DNA of 63,059 nucleotides from Chimaeribacter coloradensis. Its GTDB lineage: Bacteria; Pseudomonadota; Gammaproteobacteria; Enterobacterales; Enterobacteriaceae. Positions within the stretch are counted from its first letter, which is position 1. The number at the start of each line of letters is the position of its first letter. The notes beneath the pieces are model-generated. The model did no database searches, was not told the DNA's origin, and saw only the letters and a program-made list of their open reading frames with translations. The DNA lies in assembly GCF_002858715.1 (NCBI RefSeq), contig NZ_PJZH01000021.1, forward strand, positions 1 through 63,059. Direction: 5' to 3'. A program made the translations under genes and the position numbers. This document shows, in pieces, positions 16,797 through 27,635 of this stretch.

Positions 16797-18623
16797 TTAT
16801 TTACAGCTTTTAATCAGCTTCCATTGTGACCAGTCACCGGTGAAGTCCGGGTTCCCGGGTTCATTGTTTTGTGTCCAGTAGTTTGCGCGGTACTCATTGC
16901 CTTTCCAGACAACACTTTCACCCCCGTAATAGATTTTATTCTGCTCCCAGGAGTTGGCGCAGCCGGTAGTTGCATCCGGGATCGGCAGCACTTTCGGCGA
17001 CACTTTCAGTTCGTAACGGGCAACGCTGCTGCTTTTGCCGTCCGACACGGTCAGGGTAAATTTATAGGTGGTCTCTTTGGTCACGACCGGTGCCACGAAG
17101 CTCAGGCTGGTTTTGTCGGCCAGGCTTCTGCCGTTCGGCAGCAACCAGGTATAGCTCAGGGTATTGCCGTCAGCGTCATGGGAGTCGCCCGCGTTCAGCG
17201 TTACGTTCGCCTGGCTCTCCACGGCACCAATCGGGCCGGCAATCACGGCAACCGGCGCATGGTTTTCCGGCGTGGCCGGGGTGTCCGGCACCACAGGTTT
17301 GGTATCAGGAACCACCGGTTTAGTATCCGGAACCACAGGTTTGGTATCCGGTACGACCGGCTCAGCGGAACCGCCCTCACCCGGCGCGCCTTCAATGGTG
17401 ACTTTAAAGTTATGCTGAACACAGCGCACATAGTCACCCTCTTTAAAGGCGGTGAACGGCGTCTGGTAACCTACCAGTTTACAGGCGTAAGTACTGCCGT
17501 CCGGGGTATCGGGGCTCCATCCCCAGTCCTGCTCCCAGTAGATCGGCAAGGCACCTGCGCCGCCTTCATCAAACTGTTTCATGTTGGCGCAGCCCAGCAC
17601 CTCATCGGCCGGTACCGGCACTTTCAGGTACTCCGCTTCGCTCTTATAGTAAGAGATACGGTTCAGGCCCTGGGCGATATCCTGCGGCCCGCCGCACTCA
17701 ACGCCGCCATTAATGATCTGAATCGAGGTGCCGAAGCCGGGGACCAGCCCATTGGCTTTGTCATGGTCGTTGGGCACCCAGGTGCCGTCGATCACATGCA
17801 GCATGCTGGGTTTCGGTGGCTGCGGGTAAACGAAGAAGAATACCGCACTGGCCAGGTTCAGCCAGGTGTCGGCGACCAGGTCCGGGCGGTCAAGCAGGGT
17901 GCGCACGGTGCCGTACATCGCGTCAGAGAATGGCCCGTAGTTATAGTTATAAGAGAGCTGTTTGGCCCCCCGGCCAAAGTAACTGAGGAAGTTCCCCTCG
18001 GCGTCTTTACCGCACGGCCAGGTCTGGCCCTGCCACACGTCCGGGTTACATTCGCCGTTATAGCCGCCCGGCTGGCCTTCGGCCCAGCCCATTTCACGCA
18101 GCCACACCAACCCCTGCCGCCACTCCGCTTCCGGCCGCCAGCTTTCATGGCCGCCGGTCTCCTGCGCGAAGTGGGCAAACATGGTCGCCAGCACTTTACG
18201 GCAAATTGCCTCGGAATCCCGCCCGTCGGTATAGGTGCCGCACACCGCCGGGAATTTACCCATCGCTTTAAGGAAATTACTGTAGCTGTATTCCGGCGCA
18301 CGCAGCGGGAAAATATAGTCCCAATCCTTATTCGTTAATATTTTCTCAACCCGTTTTACGTTTTCTGGATTAGAGGGTTTTCCCGGTTCAATCTGTTCCA
18401 CTAATGTATTATCCAGCGTGCGGATAGATTCTTTTACGCTCAGCATTAATGGGTCGGTCGTCAGCTCTTTTTCTTTATTAACTAAATCACTGTATTTTAC
18501 AACGTAAGGTTCAGCCGTTTTGGTGGTTGTGGTTTCTGCTGCCTGAAGCGGCAGATAAGCACACAGCCCCAGTGAAAGCGCAATCGAATTCAGCGCTATT
18601 TTTTGCGTGGATGTCATTGTCAT
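16797..18623 (-). CDS. Secreted modular GH19 chitinase (GH19 - repeat hinge - PKD - chitin-binding)
   Basis: A predicted extracellular endochitinase of 608 residues. Order: signal peptide (1 to about 29), N-terminal region, GH19 catalytic domain (about 110-345) with the acid residue E155 in HFAQETGGHESW and the SYFGRGAKQLSYNYNYGPFS motif, a linker of four VVPDTKP-type repeats (about 422-449), a PKD domain (about 455-543), and a C-terminal CBM5/12-like chitin-binding module (555-607, WEQNKIYYGGESVVW and NYWTQNNEPG). The start (MTMTSTQK) has AAAGGGG 6 nt upstream. E. coli has nothing here between ldcC and accA. Export beyond the periplasm would need a type II or similar system not present in the window. 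Confidence 0.9.
   Translation of the reverse strand: MTMTSTQKIALNSIALSLGLCAYLPLQAAETTTTKTAEPYVVKYSDLVNKEKELTTDPLMLSVKESIRTLDNTLVEQIEPGKPSNPENVKRVEKILTNKDWDYIFPLRAPEYSYSNFLKAMGKFPAVCGTYTDGRDSEAICRKVLATMFAHFAQETGGHESWRPEAEWRQGLVWLREMGWAEGQPGGYNGECNPDVWQGQTWPCGKDAEGNFLSYFGRGAKQLSYNYNYGPFSDAMYGTVRTLLDRPDLVADTWLNLASAVFFFVYPQPPKPSMLHVIDGTWVPNDHDKANGLVPGFGTSIQIINGGVECGGPQDIAQGLNRISYYKSEAEYLKVPVPADEVLGCANMKQFDEGGAGALPIYWEQDWGWSPDTPDGSTYACKLVGYQTPFTAFKEGDYVRCVQHNFKVTIEGAPGEGGSAEPVVPDTKPVVPDTKPVVPDTKPVVPDTPATPENHAPVAVIAGPIGAVESQANVTLNAGDSHDADGNTLSYTWLLPNGRSLADKTSLSFVAPVVTKETTYKFTLTVSDGKSSSVARYELKVSPKVLPIPDATTGCANSWEQNKIYYGGESVVWKGNEYRANYWTQNNEPGNPDFTGDWSQWKLIKSCK
17281..17364 (-). repeat. Four 21-bp tandem repeats coding the chitinase hinge
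   Basis: Four consecutive 21-bp units (17281-17301, 17302-17322, 17323-17343, 17344-17364) differ at only a few positions and code the seven-residue unit VVPDTKP. In-frame copy changes would alter linker length between catalytic and PKD domains without breaking the frame. Confidence 0.9.
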
Positions 18624-18883
18624 AGTTAACCCCTTTGAGAACAAAATAGCGGCCGCCACGCTAATGTCTGCCATCGCGCCGGCCGCCGTAATTATTCCGC
18701 CTGACGCGAAACATGTTCAGCTTAAATAGCGCCGGCCGGGTGACAAACTCAATTCATCTCAATGGCGAACATGATGAATGAAGGGGGAATAAAATAAAGA
18801 AAAGTGAAAGGCATAAATAATAAAAAGAGAAACCCGCCGGGAGTGAATGAGAATAAATCATTTATCTCTGCCGGCAGCGGCAA
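18624..18883 (-). other. Chitinase upstream region
   Basis: About 260 bp between the chitinase start and the accA terminator. The part at 18770-18860 is strikingly AT-rich, purine-rich on the plus strand, and flanked by GC-rich inverted GGCCGGC-type sequence. TTGAGT and TATTTA occur with an 18-bp spacer on the minus strand but are weak matches, so I do not call a promoter. No gene is visible. Confidence 0.5.
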
Positions 18884-18915
18884 TAAAAAAGCCCGCCCCC
18901 TTGCGGGGGCGGGCT
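18884..18915 (-). terminator. Rho-independent terminator after accA
   Basis: An 11-bp perfect stem (AGCCCGCCCCC at 18890-18900 with its complement at 18905-18915) has a four-base loop and is followed on the minus strand by a TTTTTT run. It closes the long minus-strand block ending with accA and insulates the chitinase gene. Confidence 0.92.
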
Positions 18916-18934
18916 GTCTGCGTACGTTAACCTG

Positions 18935-19894
18935 TCAGCAGTAGCCGTAGGTCATCAGACGCTGGTAGCGGCGATTGCGCAGCTCTTCTTCATTCAGCAC
19001 GTCGAGGTCGCTGAGGTCAGCCAGCAGCTGGGCTTTCAGGGACGCCGCCACCGCCGGGATGTCGCGGTGCGCGCCGCCCAGAGGCTCCGGGATCACCGAG
19101 TCGATCAGCTTCAGCTCTTTCAGGCGCGGGGCGATGATGCCCATCGCTTCTGCGGCCAGCGGCGCTTTGTCGGCGCTTTTCCACAGAATGGAGGCACAGC
19201 CTTCCGGCGAGATCACCGAGTAGGTGCTGTATTCCAGCATGTTGACTTTGTCACCCACGCCGATGGCCAGAGCGCCGCCGGAGCCGCCTTCACCGATCAC
19301 GGTGCAGATGACCGGCACCTTCAGGCGAGACATCTCACGCAGGTTACGGGCGATCGCTTCTGACTGGCCGCGCTCTTCCGCGCCAACGCCCGGGTAAGCG
19401 CCCGGGGTGTCGATGAAGGTGATGATCGGCATTTTGAAGCGCTCGGCCATCTCCATCAGACGCAGGGCTTTGCGGTAACCTTCCGGTGCCGGCATACCAA
19501 AGTTACGGCGGATCTTCTCTTTGGTCTCGCGCCCTTTCTGGTGGCCGATGATCATCACCGGGCGGCCATCGAGGCGGGCGATGCCGCCGACAATCGCTTT
19601 GTCATCCGCGTAGGCACGGTCACCGGCCAACTCGTCAAACTCAGTGAAAATATGTTCGATATAATCCAGCGTATAAGGGCGGCGCGGATGGCGCGCCAGC
19701 TGGGCGATCTGCCAGGCCCCCAGATCGGAGAAGATTTTGCGGGTCAATTCCACGCTTTTCTCACGCAGGCGCTGAACCTCTTCGTCCAGATTAATATCTA
19801 ATTTTTCGTCTTGACGACTGACTGCAGTCAGCGAGTCAATTTTCGCTTCAAGCTCTGCAATCGGCTGTTCAAAATCAAGAAAATTCAGACTCAT
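18935..19894 (-). CDS. accA: Acetyl-CoA carboxylase carboxyltransferase subunit alpha
   Basis: AccA forms with AccD the carboxyltransferase that makes malonyl-CoA, the committed step of fatty acid synthesis. The 319 residues equal the E. coli length. The crotonase-fold segment ([38 protein letters not shown]) provides the oxyanion-hole glycines and the acetyl-CoA pocket. It lies 12 nt after dnaE and ends the operon at a strong terminator. Confidence 0.97.
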   Translation of the reverse strand: MSLNFLDFEQPIAELEAKIDSLTAVSRQDEKLDINLDEEVQRLREKSVELTRKIFSDLGAWQIAQLARHPRRPYTLDYIEHIFTEFDELAGDRAYADDKAIVGGIARLDGRPVMIIGHQKGRETKEKIRRNFGMPAPEGYRKALRLMEMAERFKMPIITFIDTPGAYPGVGAEERGQSEAIARNLREMSRLKVPVICTVIGEGGSGGALAIGVGDKVNMLEYSTYSVISPEGCASILWKSADKAPLAAEAMGIIAPRLKELKLIDSVIPEPLGGAHRDIPAVAASLKAQLLADLSDLDVLNEEELRNRRYQRLMTYGYC

Positions 19895-19906
19895 AGTATT
19901 CCTATA

Positions 19907-22900
19907 TTAGTCAAATTCCAGTTCCACCTGCTCATTACCGACCAAGGTGCGTAAATCCAGCAATAAGCGATCGGTCGGCGTGACGCGCCAGGTTGCCCCG
20001 AAGCGCAACCGTGCGCGTGCATCTTCGCGCTGGTAATACAGATGCACTGGAATCGTCCCCGATCGGTGGGGTTCCAACGATTGACGGAGACGGTTCAAAA
20101 GCTGGTCATCAATTTGCCTGTCAGTCAGCGAGATAGCAAGCCCGCGAGCATATTTTTCCCGGGCTTCACTGATGTCCATGAGTTCACGGGCCGTCATTTT
20201 AAGGCCGCCGCTGAAGTCATCAAAGCTGACCTGTCCGGTGGCAATCAGGATACGGTCTTTTTCCAGCAAATGCTGGTATTTTTCCAGCGCATCGGTGAAC
20301 AGCATCACCTCCAGACGCCCTGAGCGGTCATCCAGCGTACAAACCCCGATGCGGTTACCCCGTTTGGTCACCATAACGCGTGATGCCACCACTAATCCTG
20401 CCGCAGTGGTCATTTTGCCCCGTTCCGTCGGGTGCATATCTTTCAAACGTTGCCCGCCGGCATAACGTTCGATCTCCTTCAGGTATTGCGTGATGGGGTG
20501 GCCGGTGAGGTATAACCCCAGCGTTTCGCGCTCCCCATCCAGCACTTTCTGTTCCGGCCACGGCGCGACGCTGGCGTAGGACTGCTCCACCTGCTCCGGG
20601 GCCTCGGCCAGCACGCCGAACATGTCCACCTGGCCGATCGCTTCCGCTTTCGCGTGCTGATCGGCGGCTTTCAGCGCGTCGCCCAGCGAATTCATCAGCG
20701 CGGCGCGGTGCGGCCCCAGGCGGTCAAACGCCCCGGACATGATCAGCTTCTCCAGAATCCGCCGGTTCAGCTTTTTGATGTCAGAGCGGGCGCAGAGGTC
20801 AAACAGCTCTTTGAAGTAGCCGTCTTTATTACGCGCCTCGATGATCGCCTCAATCGGCCCTTCCCCGACGCCTTTGATCGCGCCGATGCCATAAACAATC
20901 TCACCGTCATCATTGACGTGGAAATGATAGAGGCCGCTGTTGATGTCCGGCGGCAGGATTTTCAGCCCCATGCGCCAGCATTCGTCCACCAGCCCGACCA
21001 CTTTTTCGGTGTTGTCCATGTCGGCGGTCATCACCGCGGCCATGAACTCCGCCGGGTAGTGCGCCTTGAGCCACAGCGTCTGGTAGGAGACCAGCGCATA
21101 GGCGGCAGAGTGGGATTTGTTAAAGCCGTAGCCGGCAAACTTCTCCACCAGGTCGAAAATTTTCACCGACAATTCGCCGTCGATGCCGCGTGATTTCGCG
21201 CCGTCCTCAAACCCGCCGCGCTGCTTGGCCATTTCGACCGGGTTCTTTTTCCCCATCGCACGGCGCAGCATGTCTGCGCCGCCCAGCGTGTAACCCGCCA
21301 GCACCTGCGCAATCTGCATCACCTGCTCCTGATAGAGGATGATGCCGTAGGTCGGCTCCAGCACCGGCTTCAGCGACTCATGCTGCCACTGGATGTCCGG
21401 GTAGGAGATCGCTTCGCGGCCATGTTTACGGTCGATGAAGTTGTCCACCATGCCCGATTGCAGCGGGCCGGGGCGGAACAGCGCCACCAGGGCGATCATA
21501 TCTTCGAAGCAGTCGGGTTTCAGGCGCTTGATCAGATCCTTCATGCCGCGCGATTCGAGCTGGAACACCGCGGTGGTCTCCGAGCGTTGCAGCATGTCGA
21601 AACTTTTCTTGTCATCAAGCGGGATCGAGGCGATGTCGATCGGCTCCAGCCCCTGTTTGGCGCGCCGGGCGTTGATCATCTCCAGCGCCCAGTTGATGAT
21701 GGTCAGGGTACGCAGGCCGAGGAAGTCAAACTTCACCAGCCCAGCGTACTCCACGTCATTCTTGTCGAACTGGGTAACCGGCTGGTTCCCTTCCGCATCG
21801 CAATAGAGCGGCGCAAAATCGGTAATTTTCGTGGGCGCAATCACCACGCCACCGGCGTGTTTACCGGCGTTACGCGTCACCCCTTCCAGCTTGCGGGCCA
21901 TGTCGATCAGTGCGCGGACTTCCTCATCCGCCTCGTAGATCTCCGGCAGCTGCGGCTCGGCGGCAAAGGCTTTCTCCAGCGTCATGCCCGGGTCGGGCGG
22001 CACCAGCTTGGAGATGCGGTCCACAAAGCCATAGGGGTGGCCCAGCACCCGGCCGACGTCACGGATTACCGCTTTGGCCGCCATGGTACCGAAGGTGATG
22101 ATCTGGGAGACCGCGTCACGGCCATACAGCTCCGCCACGTGCTCAATCACCAGGTCACGCTTCTCCATGCAGAAGTCGACATCGAAGTCGGGCATCGAGA
22201 CACGTTCCGGGTTCAGGAAACGTTCGAACAGCAGGTCAAATTCCAGCGGATCGAGGTCGGTGATTTTCAGCGCGTAAGCCACCAGTGAACCGGCACCCGA
22301 ACCACGCCCCGGCCCCACCGGCACGCCGTTGTCTTTTGACCACTGGATAAACTCCATCACGATCAGGAAGTAGCCGGGGAAGCCCATCTGGTTGATGACG
22401 TTCAGCTCAACCTCAAGGCGATCGTCATACTCCGGCCGCTTCTGCGCCCGCACCTCCGGGTCAGGGAACAGGAATTCCAGCCGCTCCTCCAGCCCCTCGC
22501 GGGATTTCATCACCAGGAAATCTTCGGTGGTCATCTCCCCGGTGGGGAACTGCGGCAGGAAGTACTCGCCGAGCCGGATCGTCACGTTACAGCGTTTGGC
22601 GATCTCCACGCTGTTTTCCAGCGCCTCGGGGATGTCGGCAAACAGCTCACACATCTCCTCTTCGCTGCGCATGTATTGCTGCGGGCTGTAATTGCGCGGC
22701 CGTTTGGGATCGTCGAGGGTAAAGCCGTCATGGATAGCCACGCGGATTTCATGCGCATCAAAATCGTCGGCCACCAGGAAGCGTACATCGTTGGTCGCCA
22801 CGACCGGCACACCGCGTTCTGTGGCCAGTGCTACGGCCGCATGGAGATAGGCCTCCTCATCCGCGCGCCCGGTGCGGATCAGCTCCAGGTAGTAGCGGTT

Positions 22901-23389
22901 GGGGAAATGCTCGGCATAAAACGCCAGCGCCTGATCGACCAGCACCTGGTTGCCGCGCAGCAGGAATTTGCCGACATCACCCAGGCGGCCGCCGGAGAGC
23001 AGCAACAGCCCCTCTTTCTGCTCGGCCAGCCACTCCCGGTCAATGATCGGGCCGGCTGCGCCATAACCGCGCTGATAGGCGCGCGAAATCAGCAGGGTGA
23101 GGTTCTGATAACCTTCATTATTCATCGCCAGCACGGTGAGCTGGGCCAGCTCGTCGCCCAGCTCCGCGCTCTGCACATGGAAATCCGCGCCGATGATCGG
23201 TTTGATCCCAGCGCCGTGTGCGCTGCCGTAAAACTTCACCAGCCCGCAAAGGTTGGTGAAATCCGTTATTGCCAGGGCAGGCATAGCGAGGGCAGCCGCT
23301 CGCTTAACCAACGGGCCCACTTTGGCTAGCCCATCGATCATGGAATAGTCACTGTGTACACGCAGGTGAACAAAACGAGGTTCGGCCAT
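19907..23389 (-). CDS. dnaE: DNA polymerase III subunit alpha
   Basis: The replicative polymerase catalytic subunit. Starting at [10 protein letters not shown] gives 1160 residues, the E. coli length; in-frame codons upstream add a hydrophobic stretch with no family support. Domains in order: PHP domain (1 to about 280, [11 protein letters not shown]-like start), palm with the catalytic aspartates in [10 protein letters not shown] near 400, thumb and fingers ([29 protein letters not shown]), helix-hairpin-helix and OB fold (about 980-1090), and C-terminal tau-binding region. It follows rnhB by 62 nt. Confidence 0.97.
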   Translation of the reverse strand: MAEPRFVHLRVHSDYSMIDGLAKVGPLVKRAAALAMPALAITDFTNLCGLVKFYGSAHGAGIKPIIGADFHVQSAELGDELAQLTVLAMNNEGYQNLTLLISRAYQRGYGAAGPIIDREWLAEQKEGLLLLSGGRLGDVGKFLLRGNQVLVDQALAFYAEHFPNRYYLELIRTGRADEEAYLHAAVALATERGVPVVATNDVRFLVADDFDAHEIRVAIHDGFTLDDPKRPRNYSPQQYMRSEEEMCELFADIPEALENSVEIAKRCNVTIRLGEYFLPQFPTGEMTTEDFLVMKSREGLEERLEFLFPDPEVRAQKRPEYDDRLEVELNVINQMGFPGYFLIVMEFIQWSKDNGVPVGPGRGSGAGSLVAYALKITDLDPLEFDLLFERFLNPERVSMPDFDVDFCMEKRDLVIEHVAELYGRDAVSQIITFGTMAAKAVIRDVGRVLGHPYGFVDRISKLVPPDPGMTLEKAFAAEPQLPEIYEADEEVRALIDMARKLEGVTRNAGKHAGGVVIAPTKITDFAPLYCDAEGNQPVTQFDKNDVEYAGLVKFDFLGLRTLTIINWALEMINARRAKQGLEPIDIASIPLDDKKSFDMLQRSETTAVFQLESRGMKDLIKRLKPDCFEDMIALVALFRPGPLQSGMVDNFIDRKHGREAISYPDIQWQHESLKPVLEPTYGIILYQEQVMQIAQVLAGYTLGGADMLRRAMGKKNPVEMAKQRGGFEDGAKSRGIDGELSVKIFDLVEKFAGYGFNKSHSAAYALVSYQTLWLKAHYPAEFMAAVMTADMDNTEKVVGLVDECWRMGLKILPPDINSGLYHFHVNDDGEIVYGIGAIKGVGEGPIEAIIEARNKDGYFKELFDLCARSDIKKLNRRILEKLIMSGAFDRLGPHRAALMNSLGDALKAADQHAKAEAIGQVDMFGVLAEAPEQVEQSYASVAPWPEQKVLDGERETLGLYLTGHPITQYLKEIERYAGGQRLKDMHPTERGKMTTAAGLVVASRVMVTKRGNRIGVCTLDDRSGRLEVMLFTDALEKYQHLLEKDRILIATGQVSFDDFSGGLKMTARELMDISEAREKYARGLAISLTDRQIDDQLLNRLRQSLEPHRSGTIPVHLYYQREDARARLRFGATWRVTPTDRLLLDLRTLVGNEQVELEFD

Positions 23390-23451
23390 ATCGAAATACC
23401 AGAATAGAATGAATAGAAGCCTGCGCACCGGCGGGTGCACAGGGCATGATA

Positions 23452-24054
23452 TTACTGCGCGGTCAGCGTCAGTAAGCGCCTGACCGGGCCAAAACTGCGC
23501 CGGTGGTGGATTGTCGCACCGAACTGCGCCAGCCTCTCCAGGTGAAAGGCGGTAGGGTACCCTTTATGCTGGGCAAAACCGTAGTCCGGGAACTGCTGAT
23601 CCAGCTCGGCCATCTCGCGGTCACGGGTCACTTTAGCCAGGATCGACGCGGCGCTGATCTCCGCGACCCGGCTGTCCCCTTTGACCACCGCCTGGGCGGC
23701 CATCGGCAACGGCGGGCAGCGGTTGCCGTCAATCAGCACCATATCCGGTGTCACGGCCAGCCCGGCGACCGCCCGCTGCATCGCCAGCATGGTGGCGTGG
23801 AGAATATTCAGCTCATCAATCTCTTCCGGCTCGGCGCGCCCGAGGCTCCAGGCCAGCGCCTTCTCCGTGATCTCATCAAACAGCGCCAGGCGGCGCTTTT
23901 CACTGAGTTTTTTGGAATCTGCCAGCCCGGCAATCGGGCGGGCCGGGTCGAGGATGACGGCAGCCGTCACCACCGCCCCTACCAGGGGGCCGCGGCCTAC
24001 TTCATCCACACCGGCGATACAGCGTGCGGCGGGATAGACAAAAATTTCACTCAT
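23452..24054 (-). CDS. rnhB: Ribonuclease HII
   Basis: RNase HII removes ribonucleotides misincorporated in DNA and RNA of hybrids. The 200-residue protein has the catalytic DE pair at D17-E18 in the GVDEVGRG motif, the DSKKLSEK motif, and the downstream aspartates in LIDGN and [11 protein letters not shown]. It overlaps lpxB by 4 nt (ATGA), as in E. coli. Confidence 0.96.
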   Translation of the reverse strand: MSEIFVYPAARCIAGVDEVGRGPLVGAVVTAAVILDPARPIAGLADSKKLSEKRRLALFDEITEKALAWSLGRAEPEEIDELNILHATMLAMQRAVAGLAVTPDMVLIDGNRCPPLPMAAQAVVKGDSRVAEISAASILAKVTRDREMAELDQQFPDYGFAQHKGYPTAFHLERLAQFGATIHHRRSFGPVRRLLTLTAQ

Positions 24055-25199
24055 GGATGAGCCAGTTCCAATACGGCTTGCGCCGCCTGTTCATCGGCGT
24101 CGCAGCGGATGTGCTGATGTAATTCGAGGAAAGTCTGCTTCAGTGCCTCGCTCTGCCCGCCCCCGGCCAGCAGCGGCAACAAGGCGGCGGCCAGTTTCTC
24201 CGGCACGCAGTCGTGCTGCAACAGCTCGGTGACAATCTCACGCCCGGCCAGCAGGTTGGGCAGTGACACATACGGCGTTTTGATCAGCCGCTCGGCCAGC
24301 CAGAAGGTGAAAGGTTTCATCCGGTAACCCACCACCATCGGGCATTTTGCCAGCATACACTCCAGCGCGGCAGTGCCGGACGCCAGCAGCGCGGCGTCAC
24401 TGGCGATCATCGCATCCCGTGACTGGCCGTCCAGCAGGTGCATTGGCAACGCAGGCGCTACCTCCGCTTTGATACGCTCAAACTGCTCACGGCGCCGGGC
24501 ATTCACCAGCGGCACCACGATTTCCAGATCGGGATAGGTCTCACGCAGTAACAGCGCAGTACGCAGGAAATCGGCGCTGAGCATCTCTACTTCGGCATTG
24601 CGGCTGCCCGGCAATAACGCCAGGCAACGCGCCCCGGCCGCGATACCGAGCCGCTGGCGCGCCTGCTGTTTATCCGGCTGCAACGGCATCGCATCAGCCA
24701 GGGTATGGCCGATAAAGCGGCAAGGCACATTAAATTTATCGTAAAACGCTTTTTCGAAAGGCAGGAAAGCCAGCACCAGATCGGTGGCTTTGCCGATTTT
24801 GAAAACGCGTTTTTGCCGCCAGGCCCAGACGGAGGGGCTGACGTAGTGAATAGTACGGAGGCCGCGCTGCTTCAACCGCCCTTCCAGGGTGATGTTGAAA
24901 TCCGGGGCATCAATACCGACAAACACATCGGGTTGTAACTCGCTGAAGCGCCGGGTCAGGTCGCGGCGGATTTTCAACAGGCGTGGCAGCCGTTCAACCA
25001 CTTCCACCACGCCCATCACCGCCAGCTCTTCCATCTCATACCAGGCTTCACACCCTTCGGCCTGCATCAGCGGCCCTGCGACACCCACAAAGCGGGTGTC
25101 GGGGTGGTGTGCTTTCAGCGCGCGAATCAAACCGGCGCCAAGAATGTCGCCGGAAGTTTCACCGGCCACCAGGCCGATCGTCAATGGACGCTTTTGCAT
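24051..25199 (-). CDS. lpxB: Lipid A disaccharide synthase
   Basis: LpxB, a GT-B (GT19) enzyme at the inner membrane, joins UDP-2,3-diacylglucosamine and lipid X to form the lipid A disaccharide. The 382-residue protein starts with the GEXSGD-type motif [12 protein letters not shown] and holds the nucleotide-binding [11 protein letters not shown]. It begins 3 nt after lpxA and overlaps rnhB. Confidence 0.96.
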   Translation of the reverse strand: MQKRPLTIGLVAGETSGDILGAGLIRALKAHHPDTRFVGVAGPLMQAEGCEAWYEMEELAVMGVVEVVERLPRLLKIRRDLTRRFSELQPDVFVGIDAPDFNITLEGRLKQRGLRTIHYVSPSVWAWRQKRVFKIGKATDLVLAFLPFEKAFYDKFNVPCRFIGHTLADAMPLQPDKQQARQRLGIAAGARCLALLPGSRNAEVEMLSADFLRTALLLRETYPDLEIVVPLVNARRREQFERIKAEVAPALPMHLLDGQSRDAMIASDAALLASGTAALECMLAKCPMVVGYRMKPFTFWLAERLIKTPYVSLPNLLAGREIVTELLQHDCVPEKLAAALLPLLAGGGQSEALKQTFLELHQHIRCDADEQAAQAVLELAHP

Positions 25200-25202
25200 A
25201 GG

Positions 25203-25991
25203 TCAGCGAATAATGCCGCGCTTGGAACGGGCAAAGAACTCACTGAAAGGTTTGACCGCAGGATGTTGCTCAGCGATAGCAGCAATCTCCGGCAACGCCT
25301 CTTCCAGCGTTTTCCCGCTGCGATAGAGCACTTTGTAGGCATTACGGATAGCGTGCAGTGACTCTTTCTCAAAACCGCGGCGTTTCAGCCCTTCGATATT
25401 GATGCCGAACGGCGTGGCATGGTTGCCCTGCGCGATGACAAACGGCGGCACATCCTGCGCCACACCGGAACACCCGCCTACCATCACATGCGCACCAATC
25501 ACACAGAACTGGTGAATCGCCGTCATGCCGCCGATGATCGCGAAATCATCGATATGCACATGGCCGCCCAGGGTGGCGTTATTGGCCAGAATACAGCGGT
25601 TACCGATCACACAGTCGTGCGCCACATGCGCATTAACCATCAGCAGATTGTCATTGCCAATCTTCGTCAGGTTGCCGCCCTGGGTGGTGCCGCGGTGAAT
25701 GGTGACGCTTTCACGGATGCTGTTGCGATCGCCGATCTCAGTGCGCGTCGGTTCCCCGGCGTACTTCAGATCCTGGTTAACTTCACCAATGGTAGCGAAC
25801 TGATAGATCGTGTTATCACGGCCAATTTTGGTGACGCCATTGACCACAACATGCGATTTCAGCACCGTCCCTTCACCGATCTCAACGTCTGAGCCGATAT
25901 AGCAGAAAGGGCCGATATGCGCGCCGGCACCGATAACGGCACCCTCTTCAACAATAGCGCTGGGATGGATATAGGCGGATTTGTCAGTCAC
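25203..25991 (-). CDS. lpxA: UDP-N-acetylglucosamine O-acyltransferase
   Basis: LpxA transfers 3-hydroxymyristoyl from ACP to UDP-GlcNAc, the first step of lipid A synthesis. The 262 residues equal the E. coli length; most of the protein is hexapeptide repeat forming a left-handed beta helix, with the catalytic histidine in [13 protein letters not shown] and a C-terminal helical domain. Its start lies 3 nt after the fabZ stop. Confidence 0.97.
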   Translation of the reverse strand: MTDKSAYIHPSAIVEEGAVIGAGAHIGPFCYIGSDVEIGEGTVLKSHVVVNGVTKIGRDNTIYQFATIGEVNQDLKYAGEPTRTEIGDRNSIRESVTIHRGTTQGGNLTKIGNDNLLMVNAHVAHDCVIGNRCILANNATLGGHVHIDDFAIIGGMTAIHQFCVIGAHVMVGGCSGVAQDVPPFVIAQGNHATPFGINIEGLKRRGFEKESLHAIRNAYKVLYRSGKTLEEALPEIAAIAEQHPAVKPFSEFFARSKRGIIR

Positions 25992-25994
25992 GAA

Positions 25995-26450
25995 TTAACT
26001 CTCCCGACGACGGGCGCACATCATTGTAGCTTCGCAGGCCACTTCACCGTCAACTTTGGCGACACCTTTGAAACGCGCTACGCCACGACGTTCTTTAATG
26101 AATTCAACTTCCAGAATCATCTGGTCACCCGGTAATACTGGACGTTTGAAGCGGGCGTCGTCAATGGCAGCGAAGTAGTAGAGTTCACCCGGCTCGAGTT
26201 TTCCGACGCTTTTAAAGGCCAGAATACCGGTAGCCTGAGCCATAGCCTCAAGGATCAGTACACCTGGGAAAATCGGCTTACCAGGGAAATGGCCCTGGAA
26301 AAACGGTTCGTTGACTGAAACGTTTTTCACTGCACGAAGGAATTTACCTTCCTCGAAATCCAGAACGCGATCGACCAGCAAAAAAGGATAGCGGTGCGGA
26401 AGCAAGTCCAGAATCTCTTCAATATGCAGAGTATGAGTGTCAGTAGTCAA
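25995..26450 (-). CDS. fabZ: 3-hydroxyacyl-[acyl-carrier-protein] dehydratase FabZ
   Basis: FabZ dehydrates 3-hydroxyacyl-ACP in fatty acid elongation and competes with LpxA/LpxD for 3-hydroxymyristoyl-ACP. The start is a TTG with AGGAAGAG upstream, giving 151 residues ([14 protein letters not shown]) exactly as in E. coli, which also uses TTG; longer in-frame extensions upstream lack similarity. Active-site H54 ([12 protein letters not shown]) and E68 are present. A structured 159-bp spacer separates it from lpxD. Confidence 0.95.
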   Translation of the reverse strand: MTTDTHTLHIEEILDLLPHRYPFLLVDRVLDFEEGKFLRAVKNVSVNEPFFQGHFPGKPIFPGVLILEAMAQATGILAFKSVGKLEPGELYYFAAIDDARFKRPVLPGDQMILEVEFIKERRGVARFKGVAKVDGEVACEATMMCARRRES

Positions 26451-26491
26451 AATACTCTTCCTGTCTAAAAAAACTGATGGCATTAATAACA

Positions 26492-26532
26492 CGGCCTGCT
26501 TAACCCCCAAAAGGAGGGCATAAGGCAGGCCG
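26492..26532 (-). other. Stem-loop in the lpxD-fabZ spacer
   Basis: CGGCCTGC (26492-26499) pairs with GCAGGCCG (26525-26532), and an inner CCC/GGG helix lies between (26504-26518). There is no T run, so it is not a standard terminator. It would sit in the mRNA just upstream of the TTG-initiated fabZ and could act in processing, stability or translation. Confidence 0.5.
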
Positions 26533-26609
26533 CAAATAGGGGTATGTATAGGCAAAATGCTGCTGCACTTTGCGGCCCTGCCCACTGCTTAGCGGGCAAG
26601 GGGTGGTGA

Positions 26610-27632
26610 TTAGTCTTTTCCGACTTTACGCTCAACAGCTTTTAAGCGCTTGTTTATTTCGTCAATATTCATCACCAGCGCGGCAGTTTTGCGCCACGCT
26701 TTATTGGTTTGCAACGGAATGCCCGAAGAGTATACCCCAGGTTCAGTGATTGGTCTCATAACCATTCCCATTCCGGTGACCACCGCCTGATCGCAGATCT
26801 CCATGTGACCATTGATCACACTGGCCCCGCCAATCTGGCAGTAACGGCCGATTTTCAGGCTGCCGGCCATGATAACACCGCCCGCAACCGCCGTATTGTC
26901 GCCAATCACGACGTTATGCGCAATCTGACATTGGTTATCAATGATAACACCGTTGCCGATCTGGGTGTCATCCAGTGCACCACGGTCGATGGTAGTGCAG
27001 GCACCAATCTCTACCCGGTCACCGATTTTTACCGTGCCGAGCTGAGGAATTTTGATCCAGTTACCACGATCGTTAGCATAGCCGAAACCGTCTGCGCCAA
27101 TGACCGTGCCGGATTGTATCAGGCATTGCTGGCCGATTTCGATATTGTGGTAAACCGACACATTGGCCCACAGACGGGTGCCTGCGCCAATCCGGGTATT
27201 TTTACCGATAAAACATCCCGCGCCGATCACCACGTTGTCGCCCAGGACAACGCCGGACTCAATCACCGCGTTGGCACCAATGGCCACATTGGCCCCCAGG
27301 CTCGCCTGCGGGGAGATCACCGCACTCGGTGCGATATCTTCCGCCGGTGACGGGGTCGTATCCATCAGCTGCGCCATGCGCGCGTAGGTCAGGTAAGGGT
27401 TTTTCACTACCAGTGCAGCCCCGTGCCAGAACGGCAGGTCAGCTTCCGTTAAGACCACAGCGCCCGCCCGGCAGGCGGCAAGTTGGTCACGGTAGCGGCT
27501 GTTGGAAAGGAAAGTGATGTGCTCAGAATCTGCGGAATGCATAGAAGCAATGCCGGTGATGGCGAGATCGCCATCACCGTGCACGTGTGCATCCAACTGC
27601 TGCGCAAGATCAGCCAGTCGAATTGAAGACAT
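26610..27632 (-). CDS. lpxD: UDP-3-O-(3-hydroxymyristoyl)glucosamine N-acyltransferase
   Basis: LpxD adds the second 3-hydroxymyristoyl chain in lipid A synthesis. The 340-residue protein has an N-terminal uridine-binding domain (1 to about 100), a long hexapeptide left-handed beta helix with the catalytic histidine in [14 protein letters not shown], and a C-terminal helical ACP-recognition segment ([15 protein letters not shown]). It starts 3 nt downstream of the skp stop. Confidence 0.96.
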   Translation of the reverse strand: MSSIRLADLAQQLDAHVHGDGDLAITGIASMHSADSEHITFLSNSRYRDQLAACRAGAVVLTEADLPFWHGAALVVKNPYLTYARMAQLMDTTPSPAEDIAPSAVISPQASLGANVAIGANAVIESGVVLGDNVVIGAGCFIGKNTRIGAGTRLWANVSVYHNIEIGQQCLIQSGTVIGADGFGYANDRGNWIKIPQLGTVKIGDRVEIGACTTIDRGALDDTQIGNGVIIDNQCQIAHNVVIGDNTAVAGGVIMAGSLKIGRYCQIGGASVINGHMEICDQAVVTGMGMVMRPITEPGVYSSGIPLQTNKAWRKTAALVMNIDEINKRLKAVERKVGKD

Positions 27633-27635
27633 GGA

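Noticed and set aside
16869-18338. A 489-codon open frame opposite the chitinase gene
   Set aside because: Antisense shadow of a well-supported gene with signal peptide and domains; no ribosome site or recognisable motif.
18750-18870. AT-rich purine tract upstream of the chitinase as a phage attachment or insertion scar
   Set aside because: No flanking direct repeats, integrase or transposase remnants are visible.
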